Below are positions 8,359-15,249 of a stretch of DNA of 20,469 nt, piece after piece. The notes under the pieces were generated by a model. The model was given only the letters and a program-made list of their open reading frames with translations. It did not search any database and was not told the origin of the DNA. Each line of letters begins with the position of its first letter. Positions within the stretch are counted from its first letter, which is position 1. This DNA is from Candidatus Pelagibacter sp. TMED165 (lineage in GTDB: Bacteria; Pseudomonadota; Alphaproteobacteria; Pelagibacterales; Pelagibacteraceae), in the NCBI GenBank assembly GCA_002171035.2, contig NHHO02000013.1:1-20469 (forward strand), given 5' to 3'. A program made the translations under genes and the position numbers.

Positions 8359-9142
8359 AATTTTTTTCAAATTGTTGAATTTTAAATTTCTTATAATTAT
8401 ATAATTTATTCTTTTTTAATCTTTGAATAGTACTCTTATTTAAAAGATAATAAGGATCATTGTTTATTTTTAACATAATTAAATCTTTGAATTTTTTTGC
8501 GTCTATTTCTTCAAACTTAAAATTATCTTTAGTTTCTTTTATTTTTAAAACTTTATTACTCTTTAAAAGATTTCTAATTTTTTTAAGATCATATTCAATC
8601 TTAATCTTAAGCGGTCTAACCTCATAGTATAAAATTGTATCATGGAATTTATTTTTATAATAAGTCTTACCTTTAAAATATTTTGCATATCTATAAAGGG
8701 CACCACTTTTTAAAGCACGCTCTATAAACATTATAAACGTAGGTGCAAAACTTGATCCAAAATTTATTATTTTTCCATTATTTTTATATAGGTAATCAAA
8801 TTCAGAATGAGTTCCAAATGGATCAAAAAATTGAATAGCATAATTGAAATCAAAATTAATATTATTACAAGTTGAGAAAATTGGGGTCGAAGTTCTAGAT
8901 TTGTTATATTTTTTACAAAAATACTCAGAAAAAGATCCTACCTGACTCTTATCTTTCTTATAGTTAAAACGAAAAGTTTTCGGGAAATTATAATTATAAG
9001 TTGGGATAATAATTTTTTTATTAATCTTTTTAACATCAAAAAACATTCTTTGTAAAACATTATCTTTATTAAACTTTTTATCTTTAAAATAAGAATTTTT
9101 AAAATAATAATTATACAAGTCTGTATGTAAAAATGATATCAT
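8351..9142 (-). CDS. AAC(3)-fold N-acyltransferase, likely amino-sugar acylation
   Basis: This 263-residue protein resembles the aminoglycoside N3-acetyltransferase family (PF02522), whose homologues in glycan loci acylate amino sugars. Visible family features are IIIPTYNYNF (44-53), SQVGSFSEYFCKKYNKSRTSTPIFS (66-90, the Ser-xx-Gly-x-Phe and Arg-Ser/Thr-x-x-Pro core), FDPFGTHSEFDYLYKNNGKIINFGS (106-130) and ALYRYAKYFKG (148-158). The usual Thr-xx-His-xx-Glu catalytic block is TFIMFIE (135-141): Met138 sits where His is expected. In unit B it is the candidate for moving the carrier-bound acyl group onto a sugar amine. That donor role is inference. ATGA overlap with the adenylation gene indicates tight coupling. 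Confidence 0.75.
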   Translation of the reverse strand: MISFLHTDLYNYYFKNSYFKDKKFNKDNVLQRMFFDVKKINKKIIIPTYNYNFPKTFRFNYKKDKSQVGSFSEYFCKKYNKSRTSTPIFSTCNNINFDFNYAIQFFDPFGTHSEFDYLYKNNGKIINFGSSFAPTFIMFIERALKSGALYRYAKYFKGKTYYKNKFHDTILYYEVRPLKIKIEYDLKKIRNLLKSNKVLKIKETKDNFKFEEIDAKKFKDLIMLKINNDPYYLLNKSTIQRLKKNKLYNYKKFKIQQFEKNYV

Positions 9143-10551
9143 CTTATTTTATTAATAGTTCCTGTGATGTCTAACTTTCCAGAATCGAGATAGATAAATT
9201 TGTTAATAAAAATTACTTTATACGGTTTCTCATAAGACTCTAAGAAACTATTAAAAATGTTTATTAATTTATTATTAATTGATAGTTTATTTTTTTTATT
9301 TACTTCAACAATCAAAAAAACTTTATTTTTAATTAAAGTGACTTTACATGGAAGATTTAAGTTTTTAAGTATAATATTTTCAATTCGTGTTAAACTTATA
9401 CGATAACCATCAACTTTTATGTAATCTTTGGCTCTTCCAATAAAAATTAATTCATGTTTTTTATTTATTTTTACTACATCACCAGTGGGATAATAGTTTT
9501 TACCGTGAACATTTACTATATTATTTTTATAATTTACGTAACCTAGCATTAATTGATTCCCACTTAAATATAATTCCCCAAAATCATCTCTAGGATCTTT
9601 TTTGTTTATATAAATTCTTACGCCTTTTAAGGGCTTACCAATAGGGATTTCTTCATATCTTTTATTTTCAATCATGTGACATAAACAATTAATCGTAAAT
9701 TCAGTAGGACCATAAAAATTATATATATTAACTTTTTGGAATTTTGATTTTATTTTGTCGACAAGTGCTGGACTTAAGTTTTCACCTCCTAAATTAATAT
9801 GCTTTATACTTTTCAAATAATTTTTTCCAATTTTACTATTAATTTCTATTAATTTATTTAAAGCTGATGGGACCAAATACATAGCCTCAATTTTGTGTGT
9901 ATTAATAATGTTAATTAATGAAATAAAATTTTTAGAATTTTCAGTAATTGCGATAGTAGATTTAAATAGCAACGCAAATATAAAATCTGCTAAAGTTATA
10001 TCAAATGTTAACTCGCCACTAATGACCAATGATTTAAATTTTTTTCTTCTGTAAAATTTAATCTTAATTGCTTGAAAATAGCTCTGTAATCCAGAATTAG
10101 ATATACATACTCCCTTCTTTTTTCCTGTGCTTCCTGATGTAAAAATTACATAAGCTATATTTCTGTGATTTTTTTCTATAAATTTATTTCTAATTTTTCT
10201 AATTTTTTTAAAAACTAATATTCCATTTTTTTTATATACAATAAGATTTACTCCGGAGTCTCTTAATTGTTGCCGAATATTATTTTCTGGCATTTCATTA
10301 GATAAAGGTAAATAAAATCCGTTACAAATCCATGTGGCAAATATTAAAGATAAATAGTCTATATCTCTATCAAGTAAAATTGCAACTCCTCTTACTTTTT
10401 CTTTGCCCCAGTTTTCAGAGAGTTTCTTCTCAAAAAATTTTATCTTCTCTGTAACAAATTTTTTTGTATATTTATTATTTTTGTCGATAAACATATATTT
10501 ATGCTTAAAATTGGTGAGGTAGTTTTTGATAATTTTTTTGAATCCAGACAT
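9139..10551 (-). CDS. Free-standing amino-acid adenylation enzyme (AMP-binding, NRPS A-domain type)
   Basis: This 470-residue protein is a complete ANL-family adenylation domain. Core motifs in order: A3 VIFTSGSTGKKKG (135-147), A4 LTFDIT with Asp184 (the position that binds the substrate alpha-amino group in NRPS A-domains), A5 YNFYGPTE (277-284), A7 YPTGD (354-358), A8 GRAKDYIKVDGYRIS (372-386) and the A10 lysine Lys459 in DSGKLD. A5 and A4 match NRPS A-domains or DltA rather than acyl-CoA ligases, so an amino acid is the likely substrate. It should form an aminoacyl-AMP and load the carrier protein encoded three genes downstream. No condensation or thioesterase domain is attached. It starts 2 bp after the DUF4910 gene. 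Confidence 0.87.
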   Translation of the reverse strand: MSGFKKIIKNYLTNFKHKYMFIDKNNKYTKKFVTEKIKFFEKKLSENWGKEKVRGVAILLDRDIDYLSLIFATWICNGFYLPLSNEMPENNIRQQLRDSGVNLIVYKKNGILVFKKIRKIRNKFIEKNHRNIAYVIFTSGSTGKKKGVCISNSGLQSYFQAIKIKFYRRKKFKSLVISGELTFDITLADFIFALLFKSTIAITENSKNFISLINIINTHKIEAMYLVPSALNKLIEINSKIGKNYLKSIKHINLGGENLSPALVDKIKSKFQKVNIYNFYGPTEFTINCLCHMIENKRYEEIPIGKPLKGVRIYINKKDPRDDFGELYLSGNQLMLGYVNYKNNIVNVHGKNYYPTGDVVKINKKHELIFIGRAKDYIKVDGYRISLTRIENIILKNLNLPCKVTLIKNKVFLIVEVNKKNKLSINNKLINIFNSFLESYEKPYKVIFINKFIYLDSGKLDITGTINKIR

Positions 10552-10553
10552 AT

Positions 10554-11840
10554 CTAATTTACAAGTTTATTTTTTTTTAAAATTTTCCAAATTCTCCTTG
10601 TCTCAAGACCTGATAATTTAATTAATTTTGAAATTTTTTGTAAATTATTCTTACCATCAGCGTATTGTAGAAAATTAAGCAAATTTCTAGAAAATTTTTT
10701 ACTTTTACCTTTGAAACTTATATGATTGTAAAGATTTTTCTTTTGAAGTTTCGGCTCACATAAATACTTTGAAAAGGGAATTTCATAATTTAATAAATTT
10801 TCTATGGCAGTTTTTGAGACTTTAAAACCACCGTTTAATCCTTTTTTTGTAACAAGTTTAAAATTATCCAATGAAGTATGATACTCAGGATACTCGCCAT
10901 ATTTTGTTCTTAAAATGGAAGCGATAGGCAAGTCAACACCGGGAGAATTAAATTGTCTTTCATCTGATCCTCTCTCAAGAAAAGAGTATTTTTTATAATT
11001 AATTTTGAGTTTTTTAAAAGCTTGTATAGCTGCAAAGTCTGAATTAGAATTTCCATATTTTGTAGATATTAAAGAATATTCTTTATCGTCTCCAATACAG
11101 CTTAAAACATAACCTCCAATAGTATACCTTTTAAGATATTCTAAATTTTTTTTTATGTATGCTATTGAACCAATAGTCTCTGGCACAAATATAAACCTAA
11201 GAGTTTTATTATTTTTTTTTTTGAAGAAATATTTTACTAAAGCAGTTGTTACAAGGGGTCCCGATAATTCGTTATTTGCCATCTGTGGATGGCAGATATA
11301 TGTTGATATCAATATTTCTTTTTTTTCCTTACCTGGTATGATTACTTCACCATAATTTAATTTACCTTTATTATTAAATGATGAGTCTATAACAATAGAA
11401 AATTTATCCTTAGATTTATAATTTCGTTCTATCTCTTTTTTTTGATTATGAGTCGTACAAAAACCCCAGTGTTTCTTATAGTAACTAGTGACATAAGGTA
11501 TTGCATTTCGCTGTTTTTTAAGAGAATATATTTTTTGAAGTAATTGATCTTTATTAATTTTTTTCTTAACTGGAACTGAATACCCAACTAAATGTAAATT
11601 GTGATTTTTAAGATCAATAATTTTTTTTCCAAATTTATCTATAACATAAGCTTTTTTTACATTCCATTCTGAGGGAACTACCCAATCAAAAATCTTAATT
11701 TTTGATTTAATGAATTTAATTTTTAATCTCGGAATTTCTTTTTTGATTAGTTTAAGAGACTTTAAAGTTTCTTTACCAGTTATACTTCTGTTAAGGGGGT
11801 AAAGTTTTTTACCTAAAGCATAAATTTTATCGTTTAACAT
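10554..11840 (-). CDS. DUF4910 zinc peptidase-like protein with C-terminal winged helix
   Basis: This 428-residue protein closely follows the DUF4910 (M28-like aminopeptidase fold) pattern. PLNRSITG is at 15-22, FDWVVPSEWN at 51-60, PYVTSYYKKHWGFC at 115-128, YICHPQMANNELSGP at 181-195, VPETIGSIAY at 219-228, ERGSDERQFNSPGVDLP at 289-305 and PEYHTSLDNF at 318-327. Likely metal-site residues are His184, Glu191, Glu221, Asp293 and His321. The last 45 residues look like the winged-helix tail of this family. Homologues sit in polysaccharide loci, but the reaction is undefined; cleavage of an amide or peptide substrate is a guess. It is the first gene of unit B, and its ATG lies 1 nt from a 21-bp operator palindrome. 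Confidence 0.85.
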   Translation of the reverse strand: MLNDKIYALGKKLYPLNRSITGKETLKSLKLIKKEIPRLKIKFIKSKIKIFDWVVPSEWNVKKAYVIDKFGKKIIDLKNHNLHLVGYSVPVKKKINKDQLLQKIYSLKKQRNAIPYVTSYYKKHWGFCTTHNQKKEIERNYKSKDKFSIVIDSSFNNKGKLNYGEVIIPGKEKKEILISTYICHPQMANNELSGPLVTTALVKYFFKKKNNKTLRFIFVPETIGSIAYIKKNLEYLKRYTIGGYVLSCIGDDKEYSLISTKYGNSNSDFAAIQAFKKLKINYKKYSFLERGSDERQFNSPGVDLPIASILRTKYGEYPEYHTSLDNFKLVTKKGLNGGFKVSKTAIENLLNYEIPFSKYLCEPKLQKKNLYNHISFKGKSKKFSRNLLNFLQYADGKNNLQKISKLIKLSGLETRRIWKILKKNKLVN

Positions 11841-11841
11841 A

Positions 11842-11862
11842 ATTGTTCAAATATTGAACAAT
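11842..11862 (-). promoter_or_regulatory. Operator palindrome of unit B
   Basis: A perfect 21-bp inverted repeat: 9-bp arms ATTGTTCAA and TTGAACAAT around ATA. It overlaps the -10 box of the leftward promoter by 3 bp and ends one base before the DUF4910 start codon, so bound protein would cover the -10 box, the predicted start and the whole leader. It is identical to 11964-11984. The likely ligand is the MarR-type regulator encoded at 11986. Confidence 0.85.
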
Positions 11863-11887
11863 ATATGAAAACTTACGTTTATTGCAA
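11860..11887 (-). promoter_or_regulatory. Leftward sigma70-type promoter for unit B
   Basis: On the minus strand a TATATT -10 box lies at 11865-11860. A weak -35 candidate, TTGCAA, lies at 11887-11882 with a 16-bp spacer. The predicted start is near 11853, inside the palindrome, giving a leader of about 13 nt without a Shine-Dalgarno sequence. The -10 box mirrors the one of the regulator promoter; the -35 is clearly weaker. Confidence 0.6.
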
Positions 11888-11937
11888 ACATTAATTGAAA
11901 AAAAATGCTTAAATCTTGAGGAAAATTAGTCTGTTTT

Positions 11938-11966
11938 TTGACAAATCAGAAAAAACACACTATATT
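11938..11966 (+). promoter_or_regulatory. Rightward sigma70 promoter of the regulator operon
   Basis: A perfect TTGACA -35 hexamer (11938-11943) is followed by a 17-bp spacer and a TATATT -10 hexamer (11961-11966, one mismatch to consensus). The last three bases of the -10 box are the first bases of the operator palindrome. The predicted start, about 11973, lies at the palindrome centre, so the leader to the ATG at 11986 is about 13 nt. Spacing and hexamers are seen directly; activity is inferred. Confidence 0.8.
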
Positions 11967-11984
11967 GTTCAAATATTGAACAAT
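11964..11984 (+). promoter_or_regulatory. Operator palindrome of the regulator operon
   Basis: A perfect 21-bp palindrome identical to the one at 11842-11862 (9-bp arms ATTGTTCAA and TTGAACAAT, ATA spacer), one base before the regulator ATG. It overlaps the -10 box and the predicted transcription start. This is a classical position for autorepression by a dimeric winged-helix protein. Because transcription should begin near its centre, the mRNA would carry only the right arm, which argues for a DNA operator and not an RNA hairpin. Confidence 0.85.
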
Positions 11985-11985
11985 T

Positions 11986-12303
11986 ATGACAGATAACAAT
12001 CCAGATGAATTTAATTTATTAAGAAAAATTGAAAATAAACCTGGTCAACCACAAAGAGAGATGGCTAAGGATTTAGGATTTAGTTTAGGTAAATTAAATT
12101 ATTGTATGAAAGCCTTAAAGGAGAAAGGCTTAATAAAAATCAAAAATTTCAAAAAAAATAAATCTAAATTAAATTATCTTTATGTAATAACTCCGAAAGG
12201 AATTACTGAAAAAACTCAAATGACAATAAGATTTATGAAACAGAAAATGAAAGAGTATGATGAACTCAAATTTGAACTTAAAAGCCAAAAAGGTAAAAAA
12301 TAA
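11986..12303 (+). CDS. MarR family EPS-associated transcriptional regulator
   Basis: This 105-residue single-domain winged-helix protein matches the short MarR-type regulators tied to exopolysaccharide loci (TIGR04176-like). The helix-turn-helix spans about 21-51 (QPQREMAKDLGFSLGKLNYCMKALKEKGLI, with the hallmark SLGKLNYC), the wing about 52-70 (NFKKNKSKLNYLYVITPKG), and a C-terminal helix about 75-102 (KTQMTIRFMKQKMKEYDEL) probably dimerises. It probably binds the palindromes at 14-30, 11842-11862 and 11964-11984 and so controls its own operon and both others. The ligand or signal is unknown; no separate effector domain is visible. It is the first gene of unit C, 9 bp before the aminotransferase gene. 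Confidence 0.92.
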   Translation: MTDNNPDEFNLLRKIENKPGQPQREMAKDLGFSLGKLNYCMKALKEKGLIKIKNFKKNKSKLNYLYVITPKGITEKTQMTIRFMKQKMKEYDELKFELKSQKGKK

Positions 12304-12312
12304 ATTTTTATA

Positions 12313-13482
12313 ATGATACCATATGCTCAACAATTAATTCCAAAAGCAGATTTTAAAAATATAAAAAAAATTCTTAGTTCAAATTATTTAACTCAAGGGC
12401 CCGTCAAAGAACGATTTGAAAAGAAAATATCCGAATTGTGCAAAGTAAAATATGTTACATCTTTTAATAGTGCTACTAGTGCATTACATATAGCTTGTTT
12501 AGCACTTGGAGTTGGAAAAAAAGATATAGTTTGGACATCTACAAATTCATTTGTTGCAAGTGCAAATTGTGCTTTGTATTGTCAAGCCAAAGTTGATTTA
12601 GTAGATATAAGCCTTAAAGATTTTAATTTAGATTTAGATATATTAGAAAATAAACTTAAGCTTGCTAAAAGAAAAAAAAAACTTCCAAAAGTAATAATAC
12701 CAGTACATTTTGGCGGATTACCCCCAAACTTAAAAAGATTAAAAAGGTTAAAGAAAACATATAAATTTAAAATCATAGAGGATGCTTCCCACTCAATCGG
12801 GGCAAAATATTTAAATTCTCCAGTAGGAAATTGTAAATATAGTGATATCACAGTATTTAGTTTTCATCCGGTCAAAATTATAACAACTGCAGAAGGTGGA
12901 GCCGCGACAACAAACAACCTTCGAATATATAAAAGGTTACAACAATTAGGTTTTCATGGAATTACAAGAGAAAAAAAATATCTTAATTTTAAAAGAAAAC
13001 CCAGTTGGTATTACGAGCATCAGATGCTCGGATATAATTATAAACTTGATGAAATTCAATCAGCTCTTGGAATATCTCAAATTGAGTCTTTGAAAAGTTG
13101 GATAAAAAAAAGAAATGAAATAGCTCAAAAATATAAAAAAGCTTTCAAGAGTCTGCCTTTAAGTTTCCAAAAAATAGATAAAAATATTCTATCCTCGTAC
13201 CATCTTTTTGTAATATTAGTGAAAAAGAATAGATTAAATATCACTAGAGACTATGTTTTTAAAATATTAAAAAGAAAAAAAATTTTTGCAAATTTACATT
13301 ATATTCCTATTCACAAACAACCTTATTTTAAAAAATTAGGATTTAAGAATAAAAATTTCAGATTTGCCGAAGACTATTATAAAAAATGCTTATCTATTCC
13401 AATGTATGCAGGTTTGACTAAATCAAAGCAAAATATTGTGATCAAAGAGATAAAAAAGATATTTGGTAATAGTAACGTATGA
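12313..13482 (+). CDS. pseC: PLP-dependent sugar aminotransferase (PseC-like, DegT/DnrJ/EryC1/StrS)
   Basis: This 389-residue enzyme belongs to the DegT/DnrJ/EryC1 sugar aminotransferases, which add an amino group to a 4-keto-6-deoxy nucleotide sugar using PLP and usually glutamate. Characteristic blocks are PYAQQLI (3-9), LTQGP (26-30), FNSATSALHIACLALGVG (51-68), VWTSTNSFVASANCALYC (73-90), PVHFGG (130-135), EDASHSIGA (156-164; Asp157 contacts the PLP ring) and SFHPVKIITTAEGGA (183-197) with the PLP lysine Lys188. The pattern is closest to PseC (UDP-4-amino-4,6-dideoxy-N-acetyl-altrosamine transaminase). No PseB, PseG, PseH or PseI is in the window, so its product may be a 4-amino sugar for acylation instead of pseudaminic acid. 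ATGA overlap with the next gene. Confidence 0.88.
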   Translation: MIPYAQQLIPKADFKNIKKILSSNYLTQGPVKERFEKKISELCKVKYVTSFNSATSALHIACLALGVGKKDIVWTSTNSFVASANCALYCQAKVDLVDISLKDFNLDLDILENKLKLAKRKKKLPKVIIPVHFGGLPPNLKRLKRLKKTYKFKIIEDASHSIGAKYLNSPVGNCKYSDITVFSFHPVKIITTAEGGAATTNNLRIYKRLQQLGFHGITREKKYLNFKRKPSWYYEHQMLGYNYKLDEIQSALGISQIESLKSWIKKRNEIAQKYKKAFKSLPLSFQKIDKNILSSYHLFVILVKKNRLNITRDYVFKILKRKKIFANLHYIPIHKQPYFKKLGFKNKNFRFAEDYYKKCLSIPMYAGLTKSKQNIVIKEIKKIFGNSNV

Positions 13483-15233
13483 ATTTAAAAAATATAAATC
13501 AAAATAAATACCTATTTTGTGCTACATCTTTAGACAATGATATAAACAATAAAGAAAAAAAGATATTATCGGGCAAATGGTGTAAAAATTCTGGGGAAAA
13601 TTTTAATGAGAAAATTGTTAAAATTGATGATTTGATAAATGAAAATGACTATGTTTACCTGCAGCGTCTTGTTGACTTGTACTCCGAGAAGTTAAAAACA
13701 TATTTAAATAAAGTACATGGAACGAATAAGCCCTGTAAATACTGGAATATTTTAGTTTTACCTTGGTTAATAACTTATCTTCCTTGTCAATTTTATAGGT
13801 GGAAAATTCTCCAGGAGACTGTTTCTATATCAAATGATTTAGAGTTTATTGAATTCCAAAATTTAAAAAAAAAACACCCTAAAACTACCTTAGAATATCT
13901 TCAATTAATTAGATCTAGCGATATTTTTAATTATACAATTTTTAAAAATATTTTAGATTTTTTAAAAAAAAATAATAAGATTAATCTAAAACTAATTAAA
14001 AATGAAAAGAAATTTGTTCAAGCTGATAAAAAGATAAGTTTTTTTAAATCAACTTTGTTTGAAAAAATTTTAGAACCAATACAGCTCTTGTTTGCAAAAA
14101 AAAACTCAAGTTTAATTGATCCTAATCTTTTTAAAAAAGATATTTTTTTTAAAATAAACAAAGCTACAAATAATAACCCAGTGTTCTTATTTAACAGATC
14201 ATTAGACTCTAAAATTTTAAGTAGCACAAAGTTTAATTTAAATTTTAGAAATCAATTTGAAATTTTAAAACACGATTATATACGAGACAAAGATTTTGAA
14301 AGATTTATTAATACAAAAATATTTATGGACTTGCCAATAAGTTTAATGGAAGGATATAATAATTTTATAAAAAGCATTGAAAGTGTAAAACTTAAACCAA
14401 AATTGATATTATCGGGTTTAGAGCACTATCACAATGAGAGATATAAGTTTTGGTTAGCGAAAACAGTAATTGAAAATGGATCAAAACTTATTGTAAGTTC
14501 ACATGGAGGTGGAAATCAATTAAAGTTTTCATCATGCCTTCAATTTGAGAGAAAGATCGCCTTAAAAAAACTAGTTTGGACAAAGCCTAGAGAAAATAAC
14601 GATGTTCAAATACCTTCATTAAAAATTATTGATAATATTTTAAGGAATAAAAATGCACAATCGTTAATTTTTTTAGAAGAACCTAGCTGGAAATATCCAG
14701 TAAGGTTTGAAAAAGGTTTATGTTTTAAAAATTTTAAAAACTTAAAAACTTTAAAAAAACATCTCAAATCTGAAATTTATAGTAATTTATTATATTTACC
14801 ATCAGTAAGTTGTGTACGAGAAGAACAATCTCAGATAAAAAATTTTTTAAAACATCAATATCACGATAATAAAACAATATTTCATAAATTTAAAAAAAAA
14901 TCGAAAATTACAATCTGCACCTTCCCAGAGACAGCCTTTATAGAGTCTATCTTTAACGGCCCTACGATTTTAATAAACAATTTTGATAAAAAACCTTTTT
15001 TTGTAAATCAAGAAACAATCGTTGAAGATTTCAAAAAAAATAACATTTTTTTTGATGATACTGCTAATGCAGCAAAGCATATAAATAAAATTTGGGAAAA
15101 CCCAGACAGTTGGTGGAATACTAAAGATATTCAAGATCTAATTAAACAATATAGCTCTGTTTTTTGTAAAGTAGAGAAAGATCCAGTAAAAACGTGGATA
15201 AAATTTATTAAAGAAGAAACTCATGCAATATAA
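13479..15233 (+). CDS. LIC12162-family putative transferase
   Basis: This 584-residue protein follows the LIC12162 family (TIGR04331-like) pattern. The N-terminus is YLFCATSLDNDINNKEK then LSGKWC; it is followed by DYVYLQRLVDLYSEKLKTYLN and by KYWNILVLPWLITYLPCQFYRWKIL around residues 87-111. The C-terminal half holds SSHGGGNQ near 341-348 and FPETAFIESIFNGPTILI near 482-499, which resemble nucleotide-sugar-binding turns of GT-B glycosyltransferases. Members occur in surface-carbohydrate loci and are suspected transferases; the reaction is not established. It directly follows the aminotransferase by ATGA overlap, so it may transfer that amino sugar or its derivative. It is the only glycosyltransferase-like protein in the window. 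The next gene starts after 16 bp. Confidence 0.82.
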   Translation: MNLKNINQNKYLFCATSLDNDINNKEKKILSGKWCKNSGENFNEKIVKIDDLINENDYVYLQRLVDLYSEKLKTYLNKVHGTNKPCKYWNILVLPWLITYLPCQFYRWKILQETVSISNDLEFIEFQNLKKKHPKTTLEYLQLIRSSDIFNYTIFKNILDFLKKNNKINLKLIKNEKKFVQADKKISFFKSTLFEKILEPIQLLFAKKNSSLIDPNLFKKDIFFKINKATNNNPVFLFNRSLDSKILSSTKFNLNFRNQFEILKHDYIRDKDFERFINTKIFMDLPISLMEGYNNFIKSIESVKLKPKLILSGLEHYHNERYKFWLAKTVIENGSKLIVSSHGGGNQLKFSSCLQFERKIALKKLVWTKPRENNDVQIPSLKIIDNILRNKNAQSLIFLEEPSWKYPVRFEKGLCFKNFKNLKTLKKHLKSEIYSNLLYLPSVSCVREEQSQIKNFLKHQYHDNKTIFHKFKKKSKITICTFPETAFIESIFNGPTILINNFDKKPFFVNQETIVEDFKKNNIFFDDTANAAKHINKIWENPDSWWNTKDIQDLIKQYSSVFCKVEKDPVKTWIKFIKEETHAI

Positions 15234-15249
15234 AAATTAAGAGATAATT

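Larger units (their letters stand above)
11838..11988. repeat. 28-bp inverted repeat: mirror-image promoter/operator/start modules
   Basis: The 28 bases at 11961-11988 (-10 box, palindrome and ATG of the regulator gene) recur in inverted orientation at 11838-11865 (-10 box, palindrome and ATG of the DUF4910 gene). They match at 25 of 28 positions; only the three spacer bases differ (ATA versus TAT when read in each gene's direction). About 95 bp separate the two copies. Both divergent operons therefore begin with the same regulatory cassette, including TATATT and the sequence directly in front of ATG. Confidence 0.9.

Noticed and set aside
11838..11988. Invertible promoter or attachment sites made by the 28-bp inverted repeats
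   Set aside because: No recombinase is present, and symmetry is fully explained by two divergent promoters using the same operator.
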